Of a stretch of 64,000 bases of DNA, positions 24,854 through 34,800 are shown one piece after another (positions within the stretch are counted from its first letter, which is position 1; each line of letters starts with the position of its first letter). The DNA is from Serpens gallinarum (lineage in GTDB: Bacteria; Pseudomonadota; Gammaproteobacteria; Pseudomonadales; Pseudomonadaceae): assembly GCF_014836765.1 (NCBI RefSeq), contig NZ_JACSQG010000006.1, positions 124,001 to 188,000 on the forward strand, given 5' to 3'. Both the position numbers and the translations under genes were made by a program. The notes below the pieces were generated by a model. It ran no database searches, was not told the DNA's origin, and worked only from the letters and a program-made list of their open reading frames with translations.

Positions 24854-26287
24854 ATGAATGTTTTGCGCCCTACCCTGCTGACGCTCGCCCTGTGCCTGAG
24901 CCAAGCCGTGCCGGCCAGTGACTTGCCGGCTCTGGGCGATGCCAGCTCGGCCATTGTCTCGCCGGAGCAGGAACACCAGCTCGGCCGTGCCTGGCTGAGC
25001 GTGTTGCGCGGACAGGTCTCGCAACTGTCCGATCCGCTGCTCAAGGATTTCCTGGAAACCAGCGTCTACCGTCTGGCGGAAACCAGCCAACTGCAGGATC
25101 GGCGCCTGGAGTTCGTGCTGCTCAACAGCTCTCAATTGAACGCCTTCGCCGCGCCGGGCGGGATCATCGGCGTCAACGGCGGGCTGTTCCTGCACGCCCA
25201 GACCGAAGCCGAATTCGCCTCGGTGCTTGCCCACGAACTCGCTCACCTGTCACAACGCCACTTCGCTCGCGGACTGGAAGCTCAGCAGCGCATGCAGCTG
25301 CCGATGATGGCCGCGCTGCTCGCCGGGGTGATTGCCGCCGCTGCCGGCGCCGGCGATGCAGGGATTGCCGCGATTGCCTCGACCCAGGCGGCGGCGATCC
25401 AGAGCCAGCGTAGCTTCTCTCGGCAGAACGAGCAGGAAGCCGACCGCATCGGCTTGGTCAACATGCGCAACGCCGGCTACGACCCGCGCGGCATGCCCAA
25501 CATGTTCGAGCGCCTGATGCGTCAATACCGCTACGACGCCAAGCCACCGGAGTTTCTGCTCACTCACCCGGTTTCCGAATCGCGTATCGCCGACACACGC
25601 AACCGCGCCGAACAATCCGCCAATGGCGGCAAGCAGGACAGCCTGGCCTATCAATTGATGCGCGCCCGCGCACAGCTGCAATTCGAGTCCACTGCGGGGC
25701 TGTCCACCAAGCGCTTTCGTGCCCAGCTCGAGGAAAATCCGCAGATGGACGCGGCGCGCTACGGCCTGGCCCTCAGCCTGAGCCGCACCGGCCAGCTCGA
25801 GGAAGCGCGCCAGACGCTGCAAAGCTTGCTGAACAAAGCACCCGACGACATCGCCTACAACCTGGCGCTGATCGAAATCGACGCCACCGCCAACCGCCTG
25901 GACGCTGCGCAACAACGCCTCACGCGTCTGCTTGCCCTGTACCCGAACAATTATCCGCTGCTACAGGAGCAATCCGAGTTGTTCCTCAAGCAAGGTCAGC
26001 CGCGCCAGGCGGAAGCGGTGCTGGACCAGTTGCTGAAAACCCGGCATAAAGACCCGGACGTCTGGTACCAGGTATCCGAAGTGCGCGGCCTGGCCGGCAA
26101 TATCGTGGGCCTGCACCAGGCCCGCGCGGAGTTTTTCGCCCTGGTCGGCGACTATGACCAGGCCCTGGAACAGCTGGACTATGCCAAGCGCCGGGTCAGC
26201 AACAACTTCCCCCTGACCGCACGCATCGATGCCCGGCAGAGCGACCTGCGCAATGAACAGCGGCTGCTCAAGGAAATGCTGCGCTAG
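24854..26287 (+). CDS. bepA: BepA-like periplasmic M48 metalloprotease with TPR repeats
   Basis: A 477-residue exported protein: signal peptide to about residue 21 (VPAS), an M48 zinc peptidase domain with HELAH (His127, Glu128, His131) and the third-ligand helix EQEADRIG, then a tetratricopeptide domain from about 280 to the end. BepA degrades or matures LptD stalled on the BAM machine. Length and order match E. coli BepA (487 residues). Its place near bamC is conserved in pseudomonads. Confidence 0.9.
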   Translation: MNVLRPTLLTLALCLSQAVPASDLPALGDASSAIVSPEQEHQLGRAWLSVLRGQVSQLSDPLLKDFLETSVYRLAETSQLQDRRLEFVLLNSSQLNAFAAPGGIIGVNGGLFLHAQTEAEFASVLAHELAHLSQRHFARGLEAQQRMQLPMMAALLAGVIAAAAGAGDAGIAAIASTQAAAIQSQRSFSRQNEQEADRIGLVNMRNAGYDPRGMPNMFERLMRQYRYDAKPPEFLLTHPVSESRIADTRNRAEQSANGGKQDSLAYQLMRARAQLQFESTAGLSTKRFRAQLEENPQMDAARYGLALSLSRTGQLEEARQTLQSLLNKAPDDIAYNLALIEIDATANRLDAAQQRLTRLLALYPNNYPLLQEQSELFLKQGQPRQAEAVLDQLLKTRHKDPDVWYQVSEVRGLAGNIVGLHQARAEFFALVGDYDQALEQLDYAKRRVSNNFPLTARIDARQSDLRNEQRLLKEMLR

Positions 26288-26350
26288 GTTCGCTTGGCCA
26301 CTCTGGCCATATGGCGGGTTTCCCCCGTTCTACGGGCTGGCACGCAACCC

Positions 26351-26444
26351 GTGGGAGGCCCGACCTCGGGCCGAAGCCTTTAGCGAGCGAAGCCGTATGC
26401 TCCGCGTCATACCATCGCCTTCGCCGCGAGGTCACGACTCCCAC
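26351..26444. repeat. REP-like inverted pair
   Basis: GTGGGAGGCCCGACCTCGGG (from 26351) and, in opposite orientation, GTGGGAGTCGTGACCTCGCG (from 26444 leftwards) are two REP units typical of Pseudomonas intergenic regions, here between the convergent bepA and moaA genes. Confidence 0.7.
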
Positions 26445-26559
26445 ATCGACAAACCGTGCTCGGCACAGGCTCCTACAAAATCGCACCATGCCGCGCCGAG
26501 AGGGAGCGCCCCACCGGGCCAGGCATGGTTTCCGCTGGGGCCACGGGAAGCAGCCAGCG

Positions 26560-27552
26560 CTACCCCCCGCTGGCATTCATAAAGCGCAACACCTGCACCT
26601 CGCCGCCCGTGGAGAATTCGTGGCGCAACGGTTTGCGCTGCACGGCGGCGTCGATGGCCGCCAGTATCGGCTGGTCTCTCGTGGGGTGGCGACGCAGCAA
26701 GGCGCGCAGATCGATTGAATTTTCATGGCCCAGGCACAGCAGCAGGCGGCCTTCCACCGTCATGCGCACGCGGTTGCATGTGGCGCAGAAGTTGTGTGAA
26801 TGGGGCGAGATGAAGCCGATGCGGCTGTCGGGAAACTCATTGGCTCGCACGTAACGGGCCGGGCCACCGCTGTGCTCAGCACTGTCGAACAGCTCATAGC
26901 GCTGGGCGATAAGCGCCCGCACCTCATCGCTGGAGCAGAAACTCTCGCCCCGCGAACGACCCACGTCGCCCAGCGGCATTTCCTCGATAAAACTGATGTC
27001 CAGACCGCGAGACAGCGCATAGTTCACCAGCGCCGGTACTTCCTCGTCATTGCGCCCCTTCATCACCACCGCATTCAGCTTGATGCGCGCAAAACCCACC
27101 TCGCGGGCCGCCTCGATGCCAGCCAGCACCTGATGCAAATAACCGGTGCGGGTAATGGCGCGAAATTTCGCTGCATCCAGGCTGTCCAGACTGATATTCA
27201 GGCGCTTGACCCCCGCCTCAGCCAGGGGTTTGGCCAGCTTGGTCAGTTGCGAGCCGTTGGTGGTCATTACCAGTTCACGCAGGCCGGGCAGCGCGGCTAT
27301 TTTCTCACACAGTCCGACGATGCCCGGCCGCACCAGCGGCTCACCGCCCGTGAGGCGAATTTTCTTCACGCCCCGGGCCACGAACAGCGCGGCGACCCGA
27401 TACAGCTCTTCCAGGCTGAGCACCTGCTGGCGCGGCAGAAAGGTCATGTTTTCGGCCATGCAGTACACACAGCGGAAATCGCAGCGGTCGGTCACCGACA
27501 GACGCAGGTAATCGATACGGCGGCCGAAGCCGTCCTGCAAAGGGGTGTTCAT
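26560..27552 (-). CDS. moaA: GTP 3',8-cyclase (molybdenum cofactor)
   Basis: A 330-residue radical SAM enzyme for the first step of molybdopterin synthesis. The SAM cluster ligands are Cys24, Cys28 and Cys31 (CDFRCVYC); the second cluster lies in [19 protein letters not shown]. The usual double glycine ends the protein (NASGG). GGGAAG lies before the start. It is the last gene of the narK1K2GHJI-ppiC-moaA series, as in P. aeruginosa, and supplies cofactor for NarG. Confidence 0.96.
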   Translation of the reverse strand: MNTPLQDGFGRRIDYLRLSVTDRCDFRCVYCMAENMTFLPRQQVLSLEELYRVAALFVARGVKKIRLTGGEPLVRPGIVGLCEKIAALPGLRELVMTTNGSQLTKLAKPLAEAGVKRLNISLDSLDAAKFRAITRTGYLHQVLAGIEAAREVGFARIKLNAVVMKGRNDEEVPALVNYALSRGLDISFIEEMPLGDVGRSRGESFCSSDEVRALIAQRYELFDSAEHSGGPARYVRANEFPDSRIGFISPHSHNFCATCNRVRMTVEGRLLLCLGHENSIDLRALLRRHPTRDQPILAAIDAAVQRKPLRHEFSTGGEVQVLRFMNASGG

Positions 27553-27634
27553 GGGCTACTTCCCGTTTTGAAGGGCTCCGGCTTCGTGCGGCGGACCGTT
27601 AATGCCTGATCCCCCGCTGAAGCCTGCATGGCCG

Positions 27635-28588
27635 TTACTGCACCAAGGGTGAGTCGGCGCCTTCCAGGTGAATGCCCTGGATATCCGCTTCACCCACCAG
27701 GTTCTTCAGGTACTGTGCCACAGCCACCTGCCAGACACGTTGATCCAGCTCAGCGCGAATGGAACCGGCCACCGCCTCATAGGGCAGCAGTTCGCCCTCG
27801 ACACGTTGATCGACCCATACCACGTGGAAGCCGTAGCGACTTTCCAAGGGCCGGCCGGCCAGACCGAGCGGCAGACGAAACAGCTGGCGCTCGAATTCCG
27901 GCACCGTCTGGCCCTTGCTGATCTGTCCGAGGGCGCCGCCCTGCGCTTTCGACGGGCAGTCCGAATGGACCAGGGCCAGCTCGGCAAAACGCGAGCCGTC
28001 GGCCTTGAGCTGCTCCAGCAGCGCCTCGCCGCGTTCCAGCGTGCGGCTGCGTTCTTCCACATCGTCCGCCGGACAGCCAAGCAGGATGTGCCGCGCTGCC
28101 AGCAGGGGCGCGCTGGCGAAACGTGCACGGTTGCTGTCGAAATACTGTCTGCAGGCCGGCTCGTCAGCACGGGGCATCGGCACTTCGCGCTCGACCAGGG
28201 CGCGCGTGGACGCCTCTTCCTCGCTTTCCCCGGCAGCCGGGCTCACCTTGAGTCCCAAGGCAGCGATACGTTGCTGGAGCAACTCGCGGATCACCAGGGC
28301 CTGGCTGGCCAGGAACACCGCCTCTTCCCGGCTGCCTGCCGGGTGATATTGCAATTCCTGAGCGATCGCCTCGGCGGCAATCGCCACGCCGTTAACCTTG
28401 ATGCGCGGCCATTCCTGCTCGCTGGACGCGATCAGCTCAGCCGGAGCGGCCTTCGCCTGTTCAGACTCCTCCGGCTCGAAGACCTTCGGTTCGTGAAGCA
28501 TCGCTGCCTCATAGGCGGGAGCCGCAGGCTGTTGATGCCCACCGCCGCAACCGCCGCCACTACCACCGCCACCACATCCGCATCCCAT
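27635..28588 (-). CDS. PpiC-type peptidyl-prolyl isomerase of the nar operon
   Basis: A 317-residue parvulin/NifM-like protein. The rotamase domain (about 175-275) shows LLAARHILLG, the FAELALVHSDCPSKAQGGALG block and FGYHVVWVD near its end. The N-terminus is unusual: MGCGCGGGGSGGGCGGG, a glycine/cysteine-rich tail that may bind metal. I chose 28588 because GAGG lies eight bases upstream. A protein of this type ends the nar operon of P. aeruginosa as well. It probably assists folding of a nitrate reductase subunit in the cytoplasm; there is no signal peptide. Confidence 0.85.
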   Translation of the reverse strand: MGCGCGGGGSGGGCGGGHQQPAAPAYEAAMLHEPKVFEPEESEQAKAAPAELIASSEQEWPRIKVNGVAIAAEAIAQELQYHPAGSREEAVFLASQALVIRELLQQRIAALGLKVSPAAGESEEEASTRALVEREVPMPRADEPACRQYFDSNRARFASAPLLAARHILLGCPADDVEERSRTLERGEALLEQLKADGSRFAELALVHSDCPSKAQGGALGQISKGQTVPEFERQLFRLPLGLAGRPLESRYGFHVVWVDQRVEGELLPYEAVAGSIRAELDQRVWQVAVAQYLKNLVGEADIQGIHLEGADSPLVQ

Positions 28589-28681
28589 GATCATGTCCTC
28601 ACTGGGTGTTGCCTGGGCCGTAGGCGGGCACACCCCGCCGGGCCAACGTGGCGGGCTGAGCCCGCCCACGGATTCAGGGAA

Positions 28682-29467
28682 TCAAGCCACCGGCTCGCTC
28701 ATTTTCTTGGGCGCCACGCGGTGTGGCGTCGCCTGGACGGGCGCACGGTAGCCGGCCGGTGCCTGCACCGGCGGCAGGCTGCGACCGGTGTTCTTCATGC
28801 GCACGATCTGGTAGCGCCGGCCCAGGTACCACACCGGTGCGCTGACAATGTGCACCAGGCGGGTGAAGGGGAACAGCACGAACAGGGTCACGCCGAGAAA
28901 CACGTGCAGCTTGTAGATCAGCGACACCGGGGCGATGGCCTCGGCGGCCACTACCGGTTGCAGGGTGACGATGCTCTGCGCCCAATTGCCCAGCATGATC
29001 ATCACCGAGCCGTCCATGTGTCCGGTGGAGGCGACGATGGTGCCCAGGCCCAGCAACAGCTGCACCAGCAGTACGATCAGCACCAATTGGTCAGAGGTGC
29101 TGGACGAGGCGCGCACGCGGGGATTGGTGAAGCGACGATGGATCAGCATGATCAGACCGATCAGGCACAGCAGGCCAAAGAAGCCGCCCGATACCATCGC
29201 CAGCAGTTGCTTGTCGGCACTGCTGATGACGTGGTGGTACAGGGCTTCGGGCATCAGCAGACCGACGAAGTGGCCGCACAGCACAAAGATGATGCCCACA
29301 TGGAACAGGTTGCTGGCCAGGCGCATGCCCTGGGGGGCGAGCATCTGGCTGGAACCGGTCTTCCAGGTGTACTGGGCCAGGTCGAAGCGCGCCCAGCTGC
29401 CGATCAGGCAGATCGCCAGGGCGATGTAGGGATAAACCCCAAACAGCAGGAAATTGAAGTTAGCCAT
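28682..29467 (-). CDS. narI: Respiratory nitrate reductase, gamma subunit (cytochrome b)
   Basis: A 261-residue membrane protein with five TM segments (about 4-24, 48-70, 88-110, 128-148, 182-205) that carries two b hemes and oxidises quinol for NarGH. Heme histidines are expected in FHVGIIF, CGHFVG, and the later YKLHVFLG and RLVHIVSAP. The C-terminus is about 35 residues longer than in E. coli NarI and is proline-rich. Its start overlaps narJ's stop by one base (TAATG). Confidence 0.94.
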   Translation of the reverse strand: MANFNFLLFGVYPYIALAICLIGSWARFDLAQYTWKTGSSQMLAPQGMRLASNLFHVGIIFVLCGHFVGLLMPEALYHHVISSADKQLLAMVSGGFFGLLCLIGLIMLIHRRFTNPRVRASSSTSDQLVLIVLLVQLLLGLGTIVASTGHMDGSVMIMLGNWAQSIVTLQPVVAAEAIAPVSLIYKLHVFLGVTLFVLFPFTRLVHIVSAPVWYLGRRYQIVRMKNTGRSLPPVQAPAGYRAPVQATPHRVAPKKMSEPVA

Positions 29468-30210
29468 TAACGCACCTCCTGGGCCAGCGCGGCTTGCCCG
29501 TCATGCTTGAAATCGGTCCAGTGCAGCGGTACCGCCGCTTCCTCGCGAGCCTTGCCCGGGCCCGACGCTTGCGACGGACAACGGTCCTGCTGTTCGGCCT
29601 GCAGGAAATTCACCTGCTCCTCCTCCCAGATCTTGTCGAGGGCCTCTAGCGAATCGTCGCGCTCCTCGGCAGCCACCTGCTCGCGCAGCTGGGCGACCGC
29701 GGTCAGCGGTTGTCCGGCAATCTGCAGCAGCGCGCCGAAACAGGCCGCGTGCGGGCTCTGGCGCTCCTCCAGGCGCGCGGCCAGCAGCGCCAGCAGGTGC
29801 GCCACATCCGCCAGGCCCTCGCGGGCCTCCAGATCGTCGCGTGTGGAGAGGTATTCCAAGTACAGCGGGATGTAGTCGGGCAGCTCGCGCACGCCGATGG
29901 CGAACCCGGCGGCCTCGTACTGGGCCATCAGGTCGACCATTGCCTGGCCGCGATCGCGCGACTCGCCGTGGACATGTTCGAACAGCAACAGCGACAGCGA
30001 GCGGCCCTTGTCGAACAGTTCGCTGTAGGCTTCCTGCACGTCCATCAGCTCGCCGCCCACCAGCTCCTCCAGCAACAGGCGCAGTTCGCCGCGCTGCTCC
30101 GGGCTGATCTCGCGAGCAGTGGAGATGGCCTTCGCCAGCTCCAGATAGCCCTCACGTAACTGCTCGGTCGGGTAGTCGAGCAACAGGGAAATCACCTTGA
30201 GAATCTGCAT
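29467..30210 (-). CDS. narJ: Nitrate reductase assembly chaperone
   Basis: A 247-residue TorD/NarJ-family chaperone that binds NarG while molybdenum cofactor is inserted. Seen are the N-terminal LLDYPTEQLREGYLELA and the conserved LLLFEHVHGESRDRGQAM block, then PDYIPLYLEYLS. I chose the ATG at 30210 because GGAGG lies seven bases before it; two ATG codons upstream are too close to that site. It starts two bases after the narH stop. The last 30 residues are a low-complexity tail. Confidence 0.94.
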   Translation of the reverse strand: MQILKVISLLLDYPTEQLREGYLELAKAISTAREISPEQRGELRLLLEELVGGELMDVQEAYSELFDKGRSLSLLLFEHVHGESRDRGQAMVDLMAQYEAAGFAIGVRELPDYIPLYLEYLSTRDDLEAREGLADVAHLLALLAARLEERQSPHAACFGALLQIAGQPLTAVAQLREQVAAEERDDSLEALDKIWEEEQVNFLQAEQQDRCPSQASGPGKAREEAAVPLHWTDFKHDGQAALAQEVR

Positions 30211-30212
30211 GC

Positions 30213-31751
30213 TCATTCCTCCCACACCTGCACGGTCTGGATGATGTCGCGCTTGTTCGCCTTCTTGGCGCCAAACATGTTCACTTCGGAGCTGCCGCCA
30301 CAGCCGTTGCCGAAGCTGAAACCGCAGCCGGAACGCTCAGCGAAGGCATCGCTCATGGCTTCTTCACGGTGCGCCGTGGGAATTACGAAGCGGTCTTCGT
30401 AGTTGGCAATCGCCAGGTAGCGGTACATGTCGTCGGCCTGGTGACGGCTCAGGCCGACCTTTTCCAGCACCTCCAGATCAAGTACGCCGTCCACCTGCTC
30501 GGCGCGCTTGTAGGCGCGCATGGCCAGCAGGCGCTTCAGGGCCAGCTTGACCGGCTTTTCGTCGCCGGCGGTGAGCAGGTTGGCCAGGTAGCGCAGCGGA
30601 ATACGCAGGCTGTCCACGTCCGGCAGCACGCCGTCCATGCTCACGTGACCGGCCTGGGCGGCGTTCTGGATCGGCGACAGCGGCGGCACGTACCAGACCA
30701 TCGGCAAGGTGCGGTATTCCGGGTGCAGCGGCAGCGCCAGCTTCCAATCCACAGCCATCTTGTAGACCGGAGACTGTTGCGCGGCATCGATCACCGACTG
30801 CGGCACGCCGTCTTTCAGGGCCTGGGCGATGACCTTGGGATCGTGCGGGTCGAGGAACAGACCCAGCTGCTCTTCGTACAGGTCCTGCTCGTTGGGCGTG
30901 CTGGCCACTTCGTGGATACGGTCGGCGTCATACAGCAGCACGCCGAGGTAGCGGATGCGACCCACGCAGGTTTCGGCGCACACGGTCGGCATGCCGGCTT
31001 CGATGCGCGGGAAGCAGAAGATGCACTTCTCGGATTTGCCGCTCTTCCAGTTGTAATAGATCTTCTTGTACGGGCAGCCGCTGATGCACATGCGCCAGCC
31101 GCGGCACTTTTCCTGGTCGATCAGCACGATGCCGTCTTCTTCGCGCTTGTAGATCGCACCACTCGGGCAGGACGCCGCGCACGTCGGGTTGAGGCAGTGC
31201 TCACACAGACGCGGCAGGTACATCATGAAGGTGTTTTCGTACTCGCCGTAGATGTCCGCCTGAATCTTGTCGAAGTTCTTGTCCTTGCGACGCTTGGCGA
31301 ATTCGGTACCCAGGATTTCCTCCCAGTTCGGTCCCCACTCGATCTTCTCCATGCGCTTGCCGGTGATCAGCGAGCGCGGCCGCGCCACCGGCTGGTGCTG
31401 GCCCAGCGGCGCGGTGTGCAGGTGCTGGTAGTCGAAGTCGAACGGCTCGTAGTAGTCGTCGATGCTCGGCAGATCCGGGTTGGCGAAGATATTCGCCAGC
31501 ACACGGAACTTGCCCCCGATGCGCGGGTTGATCGAGCCGTCGGCATTGCGGACCCAGCCGCCCTTCCACTTGTCCTGGTTTTCCCATTCCTTCGGGTAAC
31601 CGATGCCGGGCTTGCTCTCGACGTTGTTGAACCAGGCGTATTCCATGCCCTCACGGCTGGTCCAGACGTTTTTGCAGGTGATCGAACAGGTGTGGCAACC
31701 GATGCACTTGTCCAGGTTCAACACCATGCCAATTTGTGAACGGATTTTCAT
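30213..31751 (-). CDS. narH: Respiratory nitrate reductase, beta subunit
   Basis: A 512-residue iron-sulfur protein transferring electrons from NarI to NarG. It carries the four ferredoxin-type cysteine clusters: CIGCHTCSITC (16-26), CEHCLNPTCAASC, CRGWRMCISGCPYKKIYY (the [3Fe-4S] site, with Trp replacing a Cys) and CIFCFPRIEAG...CAETC. GAGGAG lies eight bases before the start. The beginning, MKIRS, is duplicated about 95 bases upstream. Confidence 0.96.
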   Translation of the reverse strand: MKIRSQIGMVLNLDKCIGCHTCSITCKNVWTSREGMEYAWFNNVESKPGIGYPKEWENQDKWKGGWVRNADGSINPRIGGKFRVLANIFANPDLPSIDDYYEPFDFDYQHLHTAPLGQHQPVARPRSLITGKRMEKIEWGPNWEEILGTEFAKRRKDKNFDKIQADIYGEYENTFMMYLPRLCEHCLNPTCAASCPSGAIYKREEDGIVLIDQEKCRGWRMCISGCPYKKIYYNWKSGKSEKCIFCFPRIEAGMPTVCAETCVGRIRYLGVLLYDADRIHEVASTPNEQDLYEEQLGLFLDPHDPKVIAQALKDGVPQSVIDAAQQSPVYKMAVDWKLALPLHPEYRTLPMVWYVPPLSPIQNAAQAGHVSMDGVLPDVDSLRIPLRYLANLLTAGDEKPVKLALKRLLAMRAYKRAEQVDGVLDLEVLEKVGLSRHQADDMYRYLAIANYEDRFVIPTAHREEAMSDAFAERSGCGFSFGNGCGGSSEVNMFGAKKANKRDIIQTVQVWEE

Positions 31752-31846
31752 TGTGTCGACTCCTCAACCTGGACCCCAGCCTGAACCTCGTGAAATGGCA
31801 TGGTGTAGGCACCATGCGCTATCGCCATTGGTGAACGGATTTTCAT
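31748..31846 (-). CDS. Small coupled frame made by partial duplication of the narH start
   Basis: Between narG and narH a 32-codon frame begins with MKIRSPMAIAHG and overlaps the narH start by four bases (ATGA). Its first five codons and three bases, ATGAAAATCCGTTCAC, are identical to the start of narH, and it has its own GAGGA seven bases upstream, directly after the narG stop. It looks like a partial tandem duplication whose leader frame now ends at the true narH start and could feed ribosomes into it. Whether it is translated is unknown. Confidence 0.35.
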   Translation of the reverse strand: MKIRSPMAIAHGAYTMPFHEVQAGVQVEESTQ

Positions 31847-31855
31847 GGCAGATCC

Positions 31856-34800
31856 TCAGATGTCTTGCGGCAGGGGTTGCGGCAGGTCGTCGCCATACGG
31901 GCCATCAAGCCAGTCGACCTTGGCCATTTTGCGCACCACAACGAACTCGTCGCGGTTGCAGCCCACGGTGCCGTAGTAGTTGAAACCGTAGGCTTGCTGG
32001 GCATAGCCGCCGATCATGTGGGTGGGTTTGAGCACCACGCGCGTCACCGAGTTGTGGTGGCCGCCGCGAGTCTTGGTGGTCTCGGAGCCGGGCACGTTCA
32101 CGATGCGTTCCTGGGCGTGGTACATCATCACCATGCCTTCCATCACCCGCTGGCTGACCACCGCACGAGCGGTCAGCGCACCGTTGGCGTTGAAGCACTC
32201 GATCCAGTCGTTGTCCTCGATGCCGACCTTTTTGGCGTCGACTTCCGACATCCACACGATCGGCCCGCCACGGCTCAGGGTGAGCATGATCAGGTTGTCG
32301 GTGTAGGTGGAGTGGATGCCCCACTTCTGGTGCGGCGTGATCCAGTTCAGCGCGATCTCGGGATTGCCGTTGCTCTTCTTGCCCTTCACCGACTCGACGG
32401 TGCGGGTATTGATCGGCGGTCGGTAGCTCATCAATTGCTCGCCGAAAGCCTGCATCCACGGGTGGTCCTGGTAGAACTGCTGGCGGCCGGTGAGGGTGCG
32501 CCACGGGATGTACTCGTGAACGTTGGTGTAGCCGGCGTTGTAGCTGACGTGTTCGTCTTCCAGGCCCGACCAGGTGGGGCTGGAGATGATCTTGCGCGGT
32601 TGGGCCTGAATATCGCGAAAGCGAATGGCCTCGTGCGCCTTGGGCAGTGCCAGGTGGCTGTGGTCGCGGCCGGTGAATTCCGACAGTGCGGCCCAGGCCT
32701 TCACGGCCACGTGGCCGTTGGTTTCCGGTGCCAGCGACAGAATCACTTCCGCCGCGTCGATGGCGGTTTCGATCTTCGGCCGACCCTGGCTGACGCCTTC
32801 TTCGCGCACGGTGTAGTTCAACTCACCGAGGAATTTCACTTCTTCGTCGGTGTTCCAGTTGATTCCTTTGCCGCCATTGCCCAGGGTATTGAGCAGCGGA
32901 CCGAGGGAGGTGAACTTCTTGTAGGTGGCTGGGTAATCGCGCTCGACCACGGTGATGTTCGGCGCGTTCTTGCCCGGCTGCAGCGCTTCGCCGGCGGTTT
33001 TCCAGTCGGTGCCGCCGAACGGCTGGGCCAGTTCGCCGGGGCTGTCATGCATCAGCGGTACGGTGACCAGGTCCTGCTCGACGCCCAGGTGCCCTTCGGC
33101 CATTTCCGAGAACGACTTGGCGATGCCCTTGTAGATTTCCCAGTCGGAGCGAGCTTCCCAGGCCGGATCGATGGCCGCCGACAGCGGGTGGATGAAGGGG
33201 TGCATGTCCGAGGTGTTCATGTCGTCCTTCTCGTACCAGGTCGCGGTCGGCAGGACGATGTCGGAATACACACAGGTGGAGGACATGCGGAAGTCGAGGG
33301 TGGTGACCAGGTCGAGCTTGCCGATGGCGCCGTCTTCCTGCCAGTCCACTTCGCCCGGCTTGAAGCCCTGGGACTTGCCGGTGTCCTCGTTCATCACGCC
33401 GTTCTTGGTACCCAGCAGGTACTTGAGCATGTACTCGTGGCCCTTGCCGGAGGAGCCCAGCAGGTTGGAGCGCCAGATGAACATGTTGCGCGGGAAGTTA
33501 TCGGGGTTGTCCGGCTGTTCGCAGGCAAAGCGCAGGCTGCCGTCCTGCAGGGCCTGGACCGCATAGTCCTTGGGCGACAGGCCGGCGGCGGCGGCATCGC
33601 GGGTAATCTGCAGCGGGTTGCGGTTGAGTTGCGGTGCGCTGGGCAGCCAGCCGGCGCGTTCGGCGCGGATGTTGTAGTCCAGCGCGTGCTCGGGGAACTG
33701 CGACTTGTCGGCCAGCGGCGAGAGCACTTCATGCATGCTCATCTTCTCGTGGCGCCACTGCGAACTGTGGTTGTAGAAGAAGCTGGTGCCGTTCATCTGC
33801 CGCGACGGACGATTCCAGTCGAGGCCGAAGGCCAGCGGCAGCCAGCCGCACTGCGGACGCAGTTTTTCCTGGCCAACGTAGTGGGCCCAGCCGCCGCCGG
33901 TCTGGCCGACGCAACCGCAGAGCATGAGCATGTTGATCAGCCCGCGGTAGTTCATGTCCATGTGGTACCAGTGGTTCATCGCCGCACCGACGATGATCAT
34001 GGAACGACCGTGGGTCTTGTCGGCGTTGTCGGCGAACTCGCGGGCGATCTGGATGGCCTTCTCGCGGGCCACACCGGTGATCTGCTCCTGCCAGGCCGGG
34101 GTGCCGGGTACGCTGGCGTCGTCGTAGCTGGACGCCACGTTGGCACCGCCCAGACCGCGGTCGATGGCAAGGTTGGCGGCCATCAGGTCGAACACCGTGG
34201 CGACCTTGACGGCCTTGCCGTCGGCCAGGGTCAGCGAGCGCACCGGTACACGACGTGCCTGAACGTCTTCGCCTTCGACGGCGGTGAAGTGCTCATGCAG
34301 CTGGCCGCCGAAGTAGGGGAAGCCGACGTCCACGCTTTCGCCACTGCCGATCTGGCTCAGTTGCAGATCAACCTCGCGGCCGTCCTTGCCTTCGCGGGCT
34401 TCGATGTTCCACTTGCCCTTCTCGCCCCAGCGGTAGCCGATCGAACCCAGCGGCGACACCAGCTCACCGGTGCTGCCGTCCACGGCGATGGTTTTCCACT
34501 CGGGGTTGTTGTCCTGGCCCAGGTTGTCGGCCAGGTCCGAGGCGCGCAGGAAGCGGTCGGCGCGGTAGTAGCCGTCCTTCTCGTCGAGCAGCACCAGGAT
34601 CGGCATGTCGGTGTAGCGCTTGGCGTAGTCGGTGAAATAGGCGCTCGGTTTCTCGAGGTGAAATTCCTTGAAGATCACATGGGAGAACGCCTGCGCCAAG
34701 GCCGCGTCGGTGCCTTGCTTGGGGTTCAGCCACAGGTCGGTGAGCTTGGCCACCTCGGCGTAGTCCGGGGTGATGGCCACAGTCTTGGTGCCCTTGTAGC

